Shown here: positions 44,292 to 54,760 of the stretch, in pieces | Layout: every line of letters begins with the position of its first letter | Position numbering within the stretch: the first letter of the stretch is position 1 | Assembly: GCA_026390555.1 (NCBI GenBank) | Contig: JAPLFS010000074.1 | Span: 1-64,000 of the forward strand | Direction of reading: 5' to 3' | Length of the DNA stretch: 64,000 nucleotides | Source of the DNA: Pseudomonadota bacterium | GTDB lineage: Bacteria; Bdellovibrionota_C; UBA2361; OMII01 | Translations under genes and position numbers: made by a program | Notes under the pieces: generated by a model | The model's input: only the letters and a program-made list of their open reading frames with translations | Told to the model about the DNA's origin: nothing | Database searches by the model: none

Positions 44292-45290
44292 ATGACCTTT
44301 ATCAACCAACTTAAAGAGGACCTCAAGAAGCTAGCCAGACTAGGGGCTAATATCTCTGAGTCCCATACCTGCGCGATATTTCTTCCAACCGAGCTTTTAA
44401 TTGAGTCCTCCTCGGGGGTCGCGCGCAGCTCAGAACAGAGCCCTACAAGCATTGAGCTTGTGGCTATGCACTCCCTCTCAACTACCCTAACTCGCGACTG
44501 CCGTCTGCAGATCGGCAGTGGGTTGATCGGATGGGTAGCTCAGCACGGCCGCCCTATTCACGTTGCGCCCTTTGATCTAGACAGCGCAACCCTCGGTATC
44601 TATACCGAATCCGAGCCAATTAAGAGCCTGGTTGCTGTTCCTATAACCATGCCAACTGAGGCCTCTGATGCTCGTAAAAGCGCCCCACCCTGCGCCGGCG
44701 TTCTGATGTGCGACAGTCGCAAGGCATTCTCCTTTACAAAGCTGCAGATCAAGCATCTTGAGGACGTTGCGACCCAGATCTCGCGCTTACTCTACTGGGG
44801 CCTCTTTAAAAAACAATCAACCTCAGTTGAGTCCTCCTGGGAGAGTTTCTGTTTAAAGCTAGCTCAACTTGGGGATGCTCTCGGCTCTGACTCGGTAGAG
44901 GTTCTACGCATTTCGGTTGATACGTTCAGCCAGGTTGAGCACGAACACGGCATCTCAATAGCCGTACAACAGAGCGAACAGTTCGTGCGCCTAGCCCAAC
45001 AGGCGCTTCCACCACACTTCCCCCTAGTCCGGGTTCCTAATGGCGATATCCTGGTTGCGCTCGATAATATGATGAGCTCCTTCTTTCAGCACAAGCTGCG
45101 CACTCTGGCTAGCCACCTCAGTACAGAGGCGAAGCCATTCGCTGTCTCAGTATTATCCTTTCCAGCCCGATCTGGTCGTGGGCAGGGTATGGATATTGAT
45201 CTAATCCTGCAACAACGACCAACAGCAAACAAAACAATGTCAAAAGCTAGCGCTACTAAGGTAGTGGTAGGAGGAGGAACGCGTGCTTAA
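44292..45290 (+). CDS. GAF-domain protein upstream of mreB
   Basis: 332 residues. Residues about 25-175 look like a GAF sensor domain (LQIGSGLIGWVAQHGRPIHV, IKSLVAVPITMP, GVLMCDSRKAFSFTKLQIKH). The second half (190-320) resembles a degenerate GGDEF-like fold in outline (DSVEVLRISVDTFSQVEHEH, LVRVPNGDILVALDNM), but no GGDEF signature is present, so no enzyme activity can be claimed. No membrane helix. Its end overlaps the mreB GTG start by eight bases, so translation of the two is probably coupled. I infer a regulatory partner for cell shape; this is unproven. Confidence 0.75.
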   Translation: MTFINQLKEDLKKLARLGANISESHTCAIFLPTELLIESSSGVARSSEQSPTSIELVAMHSLSTTLTRDCRLQIGSGLIGWVAQHGRPIHVAPFDLDSATLGIYTESEPIKSLVAVPITMPTEASDARKSAPPCAGVLMCDSRKAFSFTKLQIKHLEDVATQISRLLYWGLFKKQSTSVESSWESFCLKLAQLGDALGSDSVEVLRISVDTFSQVEHEHGISIAVQQSEQFVRLAQQALPPHFPLVRVPNGDILVALDNMMSSFFQHKLRTLASHLSTEAKPFAVSVLSFPARSGRGQGMDIDLILQQRPTANKTMSKASATKVVVGGGTRA

Positions 45291-46350
45291 ACTTCCTGAA
45301 AAAGCCTCGCTCTACGGCTCTCCACTATGGCGGCGGATGTCAGCGCTTATAAGCGCTGACGTTGCGATCGATCTAGGGACTGCGAATACCCTAGTTTACG
45401 TTAAAGGACGCGGAATTGTGTTGAATGAGCCCTCGGTTGTGGCGCTCGATGCAGAGACCAATGAGATCCTAGCAGTCGGTCTTGCCGCAAAGCAGATGTT
45501 TGGCAAAACCTCACGCAAGATCAGATGCGTGCGCCCGATCAAGGACGGGGTGATTGCGGACTTTGAAGTAACCACCGCAATGATTCGGCATATGCTAAAA
45601 GTTGTGCGAAATCGTTGGTCACTTGTACGTCCGCGCGCTGTAATAGGAGTTCCGTCAGATATCACCCAGGTAGAGAAGCGCGCAGTGCTCGACGCCGCGC
45701 TATCATCCGGCGTTCGTCAGGTATTTATGGTTGAGGAGTCAATGGCTGCAGCCGTTGGTAGTGGTCTTCCTATTGAGCAGCCGATCGGCAGTATGGTTGT
45801 CGATATAGGGGGCGGAACAACTGAGATAGCGATCCTCAGCCTTGGCGGTACGATCTATTCTTACGCTATTCGTATCGCTGGTGACGAAATGGATGAGGCT
45901 ATTCAGCGCCACATTAAACAACGGTGCGGCATTGAGATCAGCATCTTCGAAGCCGAGCGGGTAAAGATAACGATCGGATCTCTATTAACGCACGTTCCAC
46001 ACCTTGTCATGACCGTATTTGGTCGTGACGTTGCAACTGGAATGCCCCGTTCCATGGAGATTAACAACGAGGTAGTTCGTACCGCGCTACAAGAGCCACT
46101 CTGTTCGATTGTAGGCGCTATCTATACCGCCCTTGAGAACGTTAACCCTGAAGTTGCTCAGGATATCCTAGCAAACGGAGTGCACCTTGCAGGTGGTGGC
46201 GCATTGCTACGCGGGCTAGCAGAGAAGCTCAGCGAGAGGAGTGGTATTAAGTTCGTTCGAGATTCGGATCCACTTACCTGCGTGATGCGCGGAGTTGGGC
46301 GTGTCGTAGAGAACCTCGATACTTTACGAGGGATCTGTATAGCGGCCTAG
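45283..46350 (+). CDS. mreB: Rod-shape actin homologue MreB
   Basis: 355 residues from GTG 45283 with a strong ribosome site (GGAGGA) inside the previous gene. The actin-like nucleotide motifs are intact: phosphate 1 VAIDLGTANTLVYVKGRGIV, connect 1 and phosphate 2 MVVDIGGGTTEIAILSLGG, and adenosine motif VHLAGGGALLRGLAEKL. MreB polymers under the inner membrane guide the peptidoglycan elongation machinery. The usual partners mreC, mreD, pbp2 and rodA do not follow; downstream is the convergent comEC gene. PBP1B elsewhere in the window is a possible functional partner only in a general sense. Confidence 0.95.
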   Translation: MLKLPEKASLYGSPLWRRMSALISADVAIDLGTANTLVYVKGRGIVLNEPSVVALDAETNEILAVGLAAKQMFGKTSRKIRCVRPIKDGVIADFEVTTAMIRHMLKVVRNRWSLVRPRAVIGVPSDITQVEKRAVLDAALSSGVRQVFMVEESMAAAVGSGLPIEQPIGSMVVDIGGGTTEIAILSLGGTIYSYAIRIAGDEMDEAIQRHIKQRCGIEISIFEAERVKITIGSLLTHVPHLVMTVFGRDVATGMPRSMEINNEVVRTALQEPLCSIVGAIYTALENVNPEVAQDILANGVHLAGGGALLRGLAEKLSERSGIKFVRDSDPLTCVMRGVGRVVENLDTLRGICIAA

Positions 46351-46385
46351 TGCACCAGATCTATCGCACCAGATCTAAGGGTGCA
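46351..46385. other. Short inverted repeat between convergent mreB and comEC
   Basis: TGCACC at 46351 and GGTGCA ending at 46385 can pair, enclosing two copies of the direct repeat GCACCAGATCTA. The T-run after it is weak (ATTTAT), so it is at best a poor terminator. It overlaps the 3' end of comEC. Confidence 0.35.
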
Positions 46386-47914
46386 TTTATACTCTGCTGG
46401 CGCGCGGCGCGCAGTAGAATAAGCCCTGAACCAAGCGTTAACGCCGCACACGTTACAAGCTGCCAGACCCCCTCAACCGTACCTCCAGCAAGGGCTGATT
46501 CACTTAGCAGAAGCAAGCACTCTGCGATAAGTTCATTGATCCATACCACCACAAGAAAGGGCCCACTGCTAAGGGGTAGATCGAGCCAGCTTAGTGCTAA
46601 TCCAACGATCCCTGCGGTACAGTTCAGAAACGACCACGGTGCAGCCAGCAGCAGGTTAAGGATTAAGCCTGCAAACGAAACTGCGCCGGACCATGCCACA
46701 ACGACTGCACTTGTAAAGAGCCAGACCGCCGTATTAATCCAGAGATAGCTTCGAATCCAGCTTCCACGACCAAGACACATACCTACGCCGATTCCGGCGA
46801 GTGCGGCAAATGTCAGTTGAACTCCGATCTCTAGCGCAGCCCACGGCCATATAAGCTGCATCACAAGCAACGCTACACCCCAGCGCTGCGCAAACCGCCG
46901 CCCGAACTCTCCCAAAGATTCTAGGCAAACACAGGCAGCGGCTACGAAGGCGCGCGTTGCTGACATCTCTGCTCCGATAAAAAGCACATACACGAGCGCT
47001 ACGCCAAGTGCAGCAATCATTACAGCAAGACGCACAAAGCGTCCCGATAATATCTGCGCCCCAAGCCCAGCCAAGCACGCTGCAACAACCCCAAATACTA
47101 GGCTGACCTGATATCCCGAAACGACCAGCAGGTGCGTTAATCCAAGCCGTGTAAAGGCATCCTCTACGGGCTTGCTTAAGAGATCGTGGTATCCAAGCGC
47201 CATGGAAAGAAAGAGTGTTGCTCCGCGGCGCTCTTGCGCGATGCCATCAACGCGTTTCATAACCATCTCCCTACCGATTGTAAACGGCGCACTTGCTTCA
47301 CGCCAAATCGGTGTTGAGATAAAATCTGCCTTGCACTCGTAGCGCACCCCTCGGCGCCAGAGCCAGCTCTGCCACGACCATGGGTTAGACTCTCTCTGCA
47401 CCCCCTGGGCAACTCCACGCAGCCAAACTATATCGCCCTGCAGGAGACTTGCACTATTACGCCACGGTAGCTCTAGCGCTCTGCAGGAGAGAAGTGGCGA
47501 GTCAGATGCAAGGAGATCACGGGCTTTAAATACGACCCGTCCTGGAGTAGTGCGTCGTGGCTCACCCTCAATCTGAACTATCGTTACGAGCTCCCTACTA
47601 GGCGCTGCACTACTGTCGCAGTAAATTGCCACAATACAGGAGAATACCCCTATAAGCAGCCCCATTAGAAGACCGCGAAATCCCCTGGCGGTTACTGCAA
47701 GGAGGAATGCAAGCACCATCACCGTAGATAACATAAGGCTTGGACTTAGAAACCAACAGAGCAGTTGTCCAAGGGCTACCGTAAGCGCAAAGAGCGTTGC
47801 TGGAGAGTAGCTGCGTGCGGTTGCAATGTAGCGCCGCAGCAATCTTAGCGGCACCCCTCTTAGAAATAATTGGATCACTGTTAGGGGCATTACTCTAAGC
47901 AACATCAAGTACAT
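46361..47914 (-). CDS. comEC: ComEC/Rec2-type DNA uptake channel without metallo-beta-lactamase domain
   Basis: 517 residues with about ten membrane helices. An N-terminal OB-like extracytoplasmic region (about 105-200: TIVQIEGEPRRTTPGRVVFK, GDIVWLRGVAQ) is followed by the competence domain with its hallmark LTHLLVVSGYQVSLVFGVVA and GAEMSATRAFVAAA. ComEC carries single-stranded DNA through the inner membrane during transformation. Full-length members have about 750 residues and a C-terminal metallo-beta-lactamase-like domain that degrades one strand; that domain is absent here, and the protein ends after the membrane helices. Family members without it are known. Confidence 0.88.
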   Translation of the reverse strand: MYLMLLRVMPLTVIQLFLRGVPLRLLRRYIATARSYSPATLFALTVALGQLLCWFLSPSLMLSTVMVLAFLLAVTARGFRGLLMGLLIGVFSCIVAIYCDSSAAPSRELVTIVQIEGEPRRTTPGRVVFKARDLLASDSPLLSCRALELPWRNSASLLQGDIVWLRGVAQGVQRESNPWSWQSWLWRRGVRYECKADFISTPIWREASAPFTIGREMVMKRVDGIAQERRGATLFLSMALGYHDLLSKPVEDAFTRLGLTHLLVVSGYQVSLVFGVVAACLAGLGAQILSGRFVRLAVMIAALGVALVYVLFIGAEMSATRAFVAAACVCLESLGEFGRRFAQRWGVALLVMQLIWPWAALEIGVQLTFAALAGIGVGMCLGRGSWIRSYLWINTAVWLFTSAVVVAWSGAVSFAGLILNLLLAAPWSFLNCTAGIVGLALSWLDLPLSSGPFLVVVWINELIAECLLLLSESALAGGTVEGVWQLVTCAALTLGSGLILLRAARQQSINAPLDLVR

Positions 47915-48157
47915 TCGAGAGTTTCCCCTCTTTGTTGCCTAAAATGGTGGTGGATCTCCGTACTACAAGGTGGTTGAGACTTAGGAGAGGAAATTAGTAG
48001 AAAATTACATAATTTCACTCACTTAAATCTATCAAATTTCGAAAAACATACCCGCCTTTTGAAGCCCTATAACCTCATCTCAGAGGATCTTAAGTTTTCC
48101 TCAGATCATGTCGATCTAGGTAGTTGCAGCGTAAAGCAATCGTAGGGCATTAGATCT

Positions 48158-51100
48158 ATGTGGCATCACATAGAGAATAGAATAAGGGGCGTGGGCGCAT
48201 ATATAGCGCTGATGCTATCGGTTTGCCTTTTTACCGCCATCTCTTTACAGCCGCGCGGGCTTAAGGCGATCCGTGATCGCAAAAAGAGAACTCGACCTCT
48301 CTGGAGCCAGTGTGTTGTCCGCGTCCTCCACCTGATCACATTTATTTTGGTGTTTCTCGCGCCTATGGGGGTGCATGCACAGAGCAGCACGGTTTACTCA
48401 CACTTAGGCTATTCTCAAACGTATGTCGTCCCGGCCAATGTGTCTAGTCTTCAGGTCAAGCTTTGGGGAGCAGGTGGTGGAGGCGGAACGGGACCAACGG
48501 CTGGAACTGCATCTTCAATTGGTGGAGGTGGCGCGGGCTACACAACGGGCTATCTCGCGGTGACACCAGGCGAAAGCTTGGCGGTCATCGTTGGTGGTGG
48601 TGGCCAGACTTCTACCTTTGGTGGTGGAGGGGGACGCTCCGCGATTCGCCGAAGTTCTACAGAGCTAGCAACGGCGGGTGGGGGCGGAGGCTCGGGTTGG
48701 GATGGCTACTACAGCAGTGCGGGTATGGGTGGCGGCGCAGGAGGCGCAAGCAGTGGAACCGCATCAACGTCCTGTCAAAGTATCTGCTACTCGGGCGGTG
48801 GGGCCGGTACGCAGTCGGCAGGTGGAGCGGGCGCAGAATACCGCGCTGGATGCGGAAATAGCGGTGCGGCGGGCGCGGGCACTCAATTTCAAGGTGGCCA
48901 GGGGCAAGGCGCTTCCCTTGTGGGTGCCGGAGGATACGGAGGTGGCGGTTCAGGGGCAGATGTATCTTGTGAGGGCGGTGGTGGCGGTGGTGGTGGCGGC
49001 TACTACGGCGGCGGTGGAGGAGGCAGCAGTGCGACTGGCAGCTATGGCGGAGGCGGTGGAGGCGGCGGTTCTGGCTACACGGGAGGACTCACCACTGCAT
49101 CGACAACCGCAGGTGGTGACTCAGGTGACGTGCGAAATGCTGCGGGACGAACTGACGCTGATTATGTCTCAGGGGCCGGTGTTGGAGGAGCAACGGCCTC
49201 AACCGGTGGAAACGGTACGGTCGTTATTTACGCGATTACTCCAACACCAACTAATACGCCGACTAATACTCCAACAAATACGCCAACACCAACTAATACG
49301 CCGACGAATACACCAACAAATACACCAACAAAAACTCCGACTAATACACCTACTGCAACCCCAACCTCAACTAATACGCCAACCGCTACACCTACTAATA
49401 CGCCAACTCAAACTCCAACTAATACACCTACAAACACTCCAACACCAACTAATACGCCGACTAATACACCAACAAGTACGCCTACTAACACACCTTCAAA
49501 TACGCCAACTAATACTCCAACTAATACTCCAACAAACACTCCAACAAACACACCTACAAATACGCCAACAAAAACTCCGACTAATACACCTACAAACACT
49601 CCAACAAATACACCAACTAATACACCAACTCAGACTCCAACTAATACACCTACTGCAACCCCACTAATACTCCAACCAACACACCTACAAATACGCCAAC
49701 AAAAACTCCGACTAATACACCTACAAACACTCCAACAAATACACCAACTAATACACCAACTCAGACTCCAACTAATACACCTACTGCAACCCCAACCTCA
49801 ACTAATACGCCAACCGCTACACCTACCAATACGCCAACTAATACACCAACTCAAACTCCAACTAATACACCTACAAACACTCCAACGCCGACTAATACTC
49901 CAACAAATACGCCAACTAGTACGCCTACTAACACACCTTCAAATACGCCGACTAATACACCAACAAAAACTCCGACTAATACACCTACAAACACTCCAAC
50001 ACCAACCAATACGCCAACAGATACACCAACTAACACTCCAACCAATACACCTAGGAATACTCCAACAGACACGCCGACAAATACACCAACAAATACGCCG
50101 ACTCATACCCCAACAGTTACGCCAACTAATACACCAACCAATACGCCTACCGATACGTCAACAAATACTCCAACAAACACACCAACTGATACGCCTACGG
50201 ACACACCAACAGTTACGCCAACTAACACCCCAACTGATACACCAACTGATACGCCGACCGATACGTCAACAAATACTCCAACAGACACTCCAACAAACAC
50301 ACCAACTGATACGCCTACGAATACTCCAACAGTTACGCCAACAAACACCCCAACTGATACGCCTACTGACACACCAACAGTTACGCCAACTAACACCCCA
50401 ACTGATACACCAACTGATACGCCGACCGATACGTCAACAAATACTCCAACGGACACTCCAACAAACACACTAACTGATACGCCTACGAATACTCCAACAG
50501 ATACGCCAACAAACACCCCAACTGATACGCCTACGGACACACCAACAGTTACGCCAACTAACACACCAACTGATACACCAACGGATACGCCAACTGATAC
50601 GTCAACAAATACTCCAACAGACACTCCAACCAATACACCTACGAATACTCCAACAGATACGCCAACTAACACACCAACTGATACGCCTACGAATACTCCA
50701 ACAGTTACGCCAACTAACACACCAACTGATACACCAACTGATACGCCGACCGATACGTCAACAAATACTCCAACAGACACTCCAACAAACACACCAACTG
50801 ACACGCCTACGAATACTCCTACAGTTACACCAACAAACACACCAACTGATACACCAACGGACACACCAACAGTTACGCCAACTAACACCCCAACTGATAC
50901 ACCAACTGATACGCCGACCGATACTTCAACTAGCACTCCAACAGACACTCCAACAAACACACCAACTGACACGCCTACGAATACTCCAACAGTTACGCCA
51001 ACTAACACACCAACTGATACACCTACGGACACACCAACAGTTACACCAACTGATACGCCTACGAATACTCCAACAATTACGCCAACTAACACACCAACTG

Positions 51101-52692
51101 ATACACCAACTGATACGCCGACCGATACTTCAACGAATACTCCAACAGACACTCCAACAAACACACCAACTGATACGCCTACGGACACTCCAACAGTTAC
51201 GCCAACTAGCACTCCAACAGATACCCCAACTAACACGCCAACAGTTACACCAACTAGGACTCCAACCAACACGCCAACAGACACCCCAACTAACACTCCA
51301 ACATATACCCCAACATCAACGCCAACTAATACTCCAATCAATACATCAACAAACACCCCTACCGTAACACCAACCTATACTTCAACGAATACTCCAACGG
51401 ATACGCCAACCACTACTCCAACTAACACACCAACAATAACGCCAACGACAACTCCCACTAACACTCCGACATCAACCCCAACATTAACTCCAACATCTAC
51501 TCCAATTAATACTTCAACAACAACTCCCACAGTTACGCCAACTAATACGCCGACCTCTACTCCAACGACAACCCCAACTGCAACTCTAACCAATACACCG
51601 ACATCGACTCCTACCGTTACGCCGACCAGTACTATCACACCGACAGCAACTGCTACCGCAACATTTACGGATACTCCGATTAACCGCGATGTTAACGTTT
51701 TCGGATCTGCGCAGATCGATTTAACTCCGCTAGCCTACATGCCGCTCGACATTAACGGAGACGTTGTAACAACCGACGAGCTTGGAGCCTTCGCTGTTAT
51801 CCTGAAAGAAAAAAATGAGTACAAGATCACCTCTGGTTTGCCAGCCAATTTAGGGGGAGTAGCCGCGGTATCCTTTACCGATATACTTGAATCTGGTGCG
51901 AGCCTTGCCGAACGCAGCCCTGTAATTATACCGATGCAGAGAAACGTTCGTCTCGACGGCCCCGTTTGTCGAGTTCTGCGAAACGATGCTATAGAGCTGG
52001 CGTTCTTCCCATACGAGAATACAACTAGCTCGATTCCAGGCCTGCCGGACGGCGTCCAAATAGAGGTTCCTCTTATTTACAGCAAGCTCAATCAGATTTT
52101 CTCACCTACCGACAATCCTAACCCAGCCCCGGCACCTGAAACGCTCTTCGCCATCGGTAAGAATGGGTTTGCAAGAGAGCTCTCAGCTTTTGCAACCAGC
52201 ACAGGCACATATGCTGGCACATGGAACTTTCTTGGCGAGCAGGCTATTATCGACGGACAACTTGAAATATGTGCAGATCGAGGAGATAGCGAACTCTGCA
52301 CTCCAACTGACGAGATAGCGCTAAATGAGATTACGATCTACACGAACAAGGTAATTGTCAGTCAAATTACTAAGACCAACAGAATTGCTACTAGCAAACC
52401 ATCGAAACAAAATCGAGCTAACAGTCGCTTTATCACCAAGCGTGGATCAGAGGTCCTCGCTGCCATTACGCAGCAGATCTCTACTTACTACAATACGTAC
52501 ACCTGCCAGGTTGTGGTGGCATCGTGTCGCACTATCAAGGTAGATAAAAATAAGATTAACGCTTTATTTAATCGACTCTACACCAGAACCCCTCGGGGTC
52601 TTGAGTCCCTGACTAGTGACAAGGCAGCGCGCAAGAAGCGTCTTGAGGCTCTACTCAAGAATATTCCCCAAAATGTAGCGAGCTGCGATTAG
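48158..52692 (+). pseudogene. Giant Gly-rich / Thr-Pro repeat surface protein, interrupted by a one-base frameshift
   Basis: One gene in two frames. From ATG 48158: a long N-terminus with a signal-like helix ([19 protein letters not shown]), a glycine-rich domain (about residues 85-355, starting [20 protein letters not shown]), then TPTNTP repeats. At about 49665 the repeat unit ACCCCAACTAAT lacks one A, and this frame then reads [13 protein letters not shown]-type nonsense to a stop at 50473. The TPT reading continues without further break in the next phase through 51672 and into a C-terminal domain to 52692 ([20 protein letters not shown] ... [11 protein letters not shown]). If the base is restored, the protein has about 1,511 residues. 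It may be a true mutation, a phase-variable state or an assembly error. Confidence 0.8.
49238..51672 (+). repeat. TPT-coding minisatellite of the second repeat gene
   Basis: About 2.4 kb of ACN-CCN-based units. The first part favours TNTPTNTP and TKTP units, the second TDTPTVTP and TDTSTNTP blocks of 60-150 bp that recur several times (for example near 50230, 50390 and 50720). A block of about 115 bp at 49553 is repeated at 49684, a spacing of 131 bp, not a multiple of three, and the frameshift lies at this junction. Reverse-strand open frames of [11 protein letters not shown] type are artefacts. Confidence 0.9.
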
Positions 52693-52725
52693 ATAACTAT
52701 TCACACGGCCTGATTCTGGGAATAG

Positions 52726-53637
52726 TTACCTTATTTTACGCTGCTCATGTCCAACCTTACCGGGTTGAATAGTTAGAGCCATTGCTCCTCTATCTTTTTT
52801 AGGAGAAGCCCATAGTGCTACCTGTTCTGGAGTAACTGAATCAGGAAGGACCAACGGCTGTTGCGCCATCGTACGGATAAATGAGCTAAGATCATCAGAG
52901 AACCCCCGTGACTGAATAATTCCAAATGGCCCTATGCGACCACGAAATTTGCTTGAGCTGAATGCTCCCACCAGAAGATCCGCACTTGTATCTGGGAGCT
53001 CAGAGGATTCTATGCTGTAGCCCCCCAACACTATGGGCTTGCCCTTATCCGCTAGTGCCGCCAGGTGTAGCCCTAAGAATTTATGTTCGCGCATGCTCAG
53101 AGCTAGTAGATACCACTGCTGCGCTTTAATCTGCGTAGCCGCAAAGGTATACCAACGTCCCTGTCCTAACTTATCCTGCCAATAGACCTGCGGACGAACA
53201 CCATCAGGACCACCGGCCAACGAGATCCCATATCCGTTACGCACTTTGCTCTGCGGATCGTACTTAGCAACTAATGAGGCACGCTCCTCTTTGTCGAGCG
53301 GCTCGCGTAATTTAAACCAGACATAAAAGAGAAAATCGGTTGTACTACTAGGATTGAGTGACGGCGCATGCAGCACACGCAGAGCAATTCCTGGGGCATT
53401 TACTATTAAGGCGCCGTCGAATACATCATCTAGCACGGCCCCTCCAGATTCACCAAAGGAGGAGCGCCCCGCTGCAAAAAATGAAGCTATACACAGCAGT
53501 CCAAGATATGCAGCGATAAAGGCAACACAGAAACCACCTATCAAGGCCCACTTTGAACGCAGTCTTGATCGAGCGCTTAAAGCACCCTGCTTGGTTTGAG
53601 TATCAGCATTAACTTCTAAGGCTTGTGAGCCTGACAT
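52726..53637 (-). CDS. Membrane-anchored LamG/concanavalin-like protein
   Basis: 303 residues. A polar cytoplasmic start, one membrane helix (WALIGGFCVAFIAAYLGLLC) and an extracytoplasmic beta-rich domain. The domain has the LamG-type pattern: FLFYVWFKLREPLDKEERAS, NGYGISLAGGPDG, AAQ-W-YLLALSMRE and KFRGRIGPFGIIQSRGFSDD, as in carbohydrate-binding jelly-roll folds. The ligand is unknown. The gene is convergent with the repeat-protein gene, 33 bp away; it could bind glycans, perhaps on that protein, but this is only a guess. 90 bp separate it from the L9 gene. Confidence 0.7.
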   Translation of the reverse strand: MSGSQALEVNADTQTKQGALSARSRLRSKWALIGGFCVAFIAAYLGLLCIASFFAAGRSSFGESGGAVLDDVFDGALIVNAPGIALRVLHAPSLNPSSTTDFLFYVWFKLREPLDKEERASLVAKYDPQSKVRNGYGISLAGGPDGVRPQVYWQDKLGQGRWYTFAATQIKAQQWYLLALSMREHKFLGLHLAALADKGKPIVLGGYSIESSELPDTSADLLVGAFSSSKFRGRIGPFGIIQSRGFSDDLSSFIRTMAQQPLVLPDSVTPEQVALWASPKKDRGAMALTIQPGKVGHEQRKIR

Positions 53638-53727
53638 CTGGCGTTCCCCTTCGCAGTAGCACGTCCATGCACCCGTGCATATACGGATGCGAAGCCTAGC
53701 TACTCAGGAAGATTCGAGCGGATAGAG

Positions 53728-54324
53728 CTACTCAGCGGACTCGCTCTCAACCGACTGGTCTGTCTGAGCGGCAGCCTCGCTATCTCCGTCAAAGGCATCC
53801 TCAGCTGCGGCCATTTTACGACCCCTGCGTCGACCCTTACCAGTCTCCCCTTCCTCTGCACTAACAACCGGAGCAGCCAGTTGTGCTGCGATAACTTTGA
53901 TCTGAAGAGGGATTGAAACCTCTGAATGAAGCTTTACCTCTACAGTATGAAGACCGGAAGATTTAATTGCATCAACCAAGCGGATCTGACGCCTATCAAC
54001 CTGATAGCCTAAGACCTTTAGTGAAGCTTCGATATCCTTACTAGTAACAACTCCAAAGCTCTTGCCCTTAGCGCCTACCTTAAGTGTGAACTCAACTACA
54101 ACCTGCTTTAGGATATTTCCAAACTGCTCAGCCTCGAGCTTCTTCTTAAGGCGCTTTGCTAGGATCACGCTGAGCTTGTGCTTGAGCAATCGATCGTTAG
54201 TCTGCGAAGCCTCAACTGCCAATCCACGCGGGATGAGAAAGTTACGGGCAAAGCCGCGCTTAACACTTACCGTGTCGCCGATATAACCGAGTGAGAGAAA
54301 ATCTTCGCGTAAAATTATTTGCAT
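53728..54324 (-). CDS. rplI: 50S ribosomal protein L9
   Basis: 198 residues from ATG 54324, which gives the family start MQIILREDFLSLGYIGDTV and follows a ribosome site AAGGAA; a longer frame opens at 54351. The N domain (FARNFLIPRGLAVEAS), linking helix and C domain (GKSFGVVTSKDIEASLKVLG) are present. About 50 extra residues at the end (EEGETGKGRRRGRKMAAAED ... ESESAE) form a basic and then acidic tail not found in standard L9 of about 150 residues. The S6 gene lies 49 bp upstream with no S18 gene between. Confidence 0.95.
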   Translation of the reverse strand: MQIILREDFLSLGYIGDTVSVKRGFARNFLIPRGLAVEASQTNDRLLKHKLSVILAKRLKKKLEAEQFGNILKQVVVEFTLKVGAKGKSFGVVTSKDIEASLKVLGYQVDRRQIRLVDAIKSSGLHTVEVKLHSEVSIPLQIKVIAAQLAAPVVSAEEGETGKGRRRGRKMAAAEDAFDGDSEAAAQTDQSVESESAE

Positions 54325-54373
54325 GACCGTAATTCCTTCTAAACTTTGCACCAGGCTATGGGCAGACTAGAAT

Positions 54374-54760
54374 TTAATAAAATGAATCCGAGGATGAATC
54401 GAAATCATCCGATTCCCTACGAGGCTCCGTAAGACGCTTAGGATTGCCCTTGAACTTACGAGTTGTGCTCTTAATCAGGTGCGTCTGAAACTTCTGCACC
54501 GACTCTGTAATACGAAGAACCGACTGAAGAGCATTTGGAGCCTCATGATTAGAAGCCTCGTAGTTGAATACAACATAGTAGCCGAAACGCTGCTTGTTAA
54601 AGCTAAATGCAGCCTCTTTCTTGCCCCACTGATCAACTGTTGTAATCTTCGCTTTGTTTGATGCGAGGATACCCTCAACCTTCTTGATCTCATCTTTAAT
54701 CTGAGAGTCGGTTAAACGGGGGTTAAACACCACCACCGACTCATAACGGCGAACTTCCAT
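54374..54760 (-). CDS. rpsF: 30S ribosomal protein S6
   Basis: 128 residues. The core matches S6: RRYESVVVFNPRLTDSQIKD, WGKKEAAFSFNKQRFGYYVV and a C-terminal helix region with VLRITESVQKFQTHLIK. S6 binds S18 at the platform of the small subunit. The tail after 105 (EPRRESDDFDSSSDSFY) is acidic and Ser-rich. Upstream, 54761-54965 has no gene and should hold the promoter for rpsF-rplI. Confidence 0.95.
   Translation of the reverse strand: MEVRRYESVVVFNPRLTDSQIKDEIKKVEGILASNKAKITTVDQWGKKEAAFSFNKQRFGYYVVFNYEASNHEAPNALQSVLRITESVQKFQTHLIKSTTRKFKGNPKRLTEPRRESDDFDSSSDSFY

Noticed and set aside
49670-50473. Leu/Gln/Arg-rich tail (LQIRQQ-type) of the 771-residue plus-strand frame
   Set aside because: It is the TPT repeat read in the wrong frame after the one-base shift, not a separate domain.
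50103-51638. Minus-strand open frames of [11 protein letters not shown] type over the second TPT array
   Set aside because: Same artefact of the repeat; the plus-strand TPT reading continues into a real C-terminal domain.
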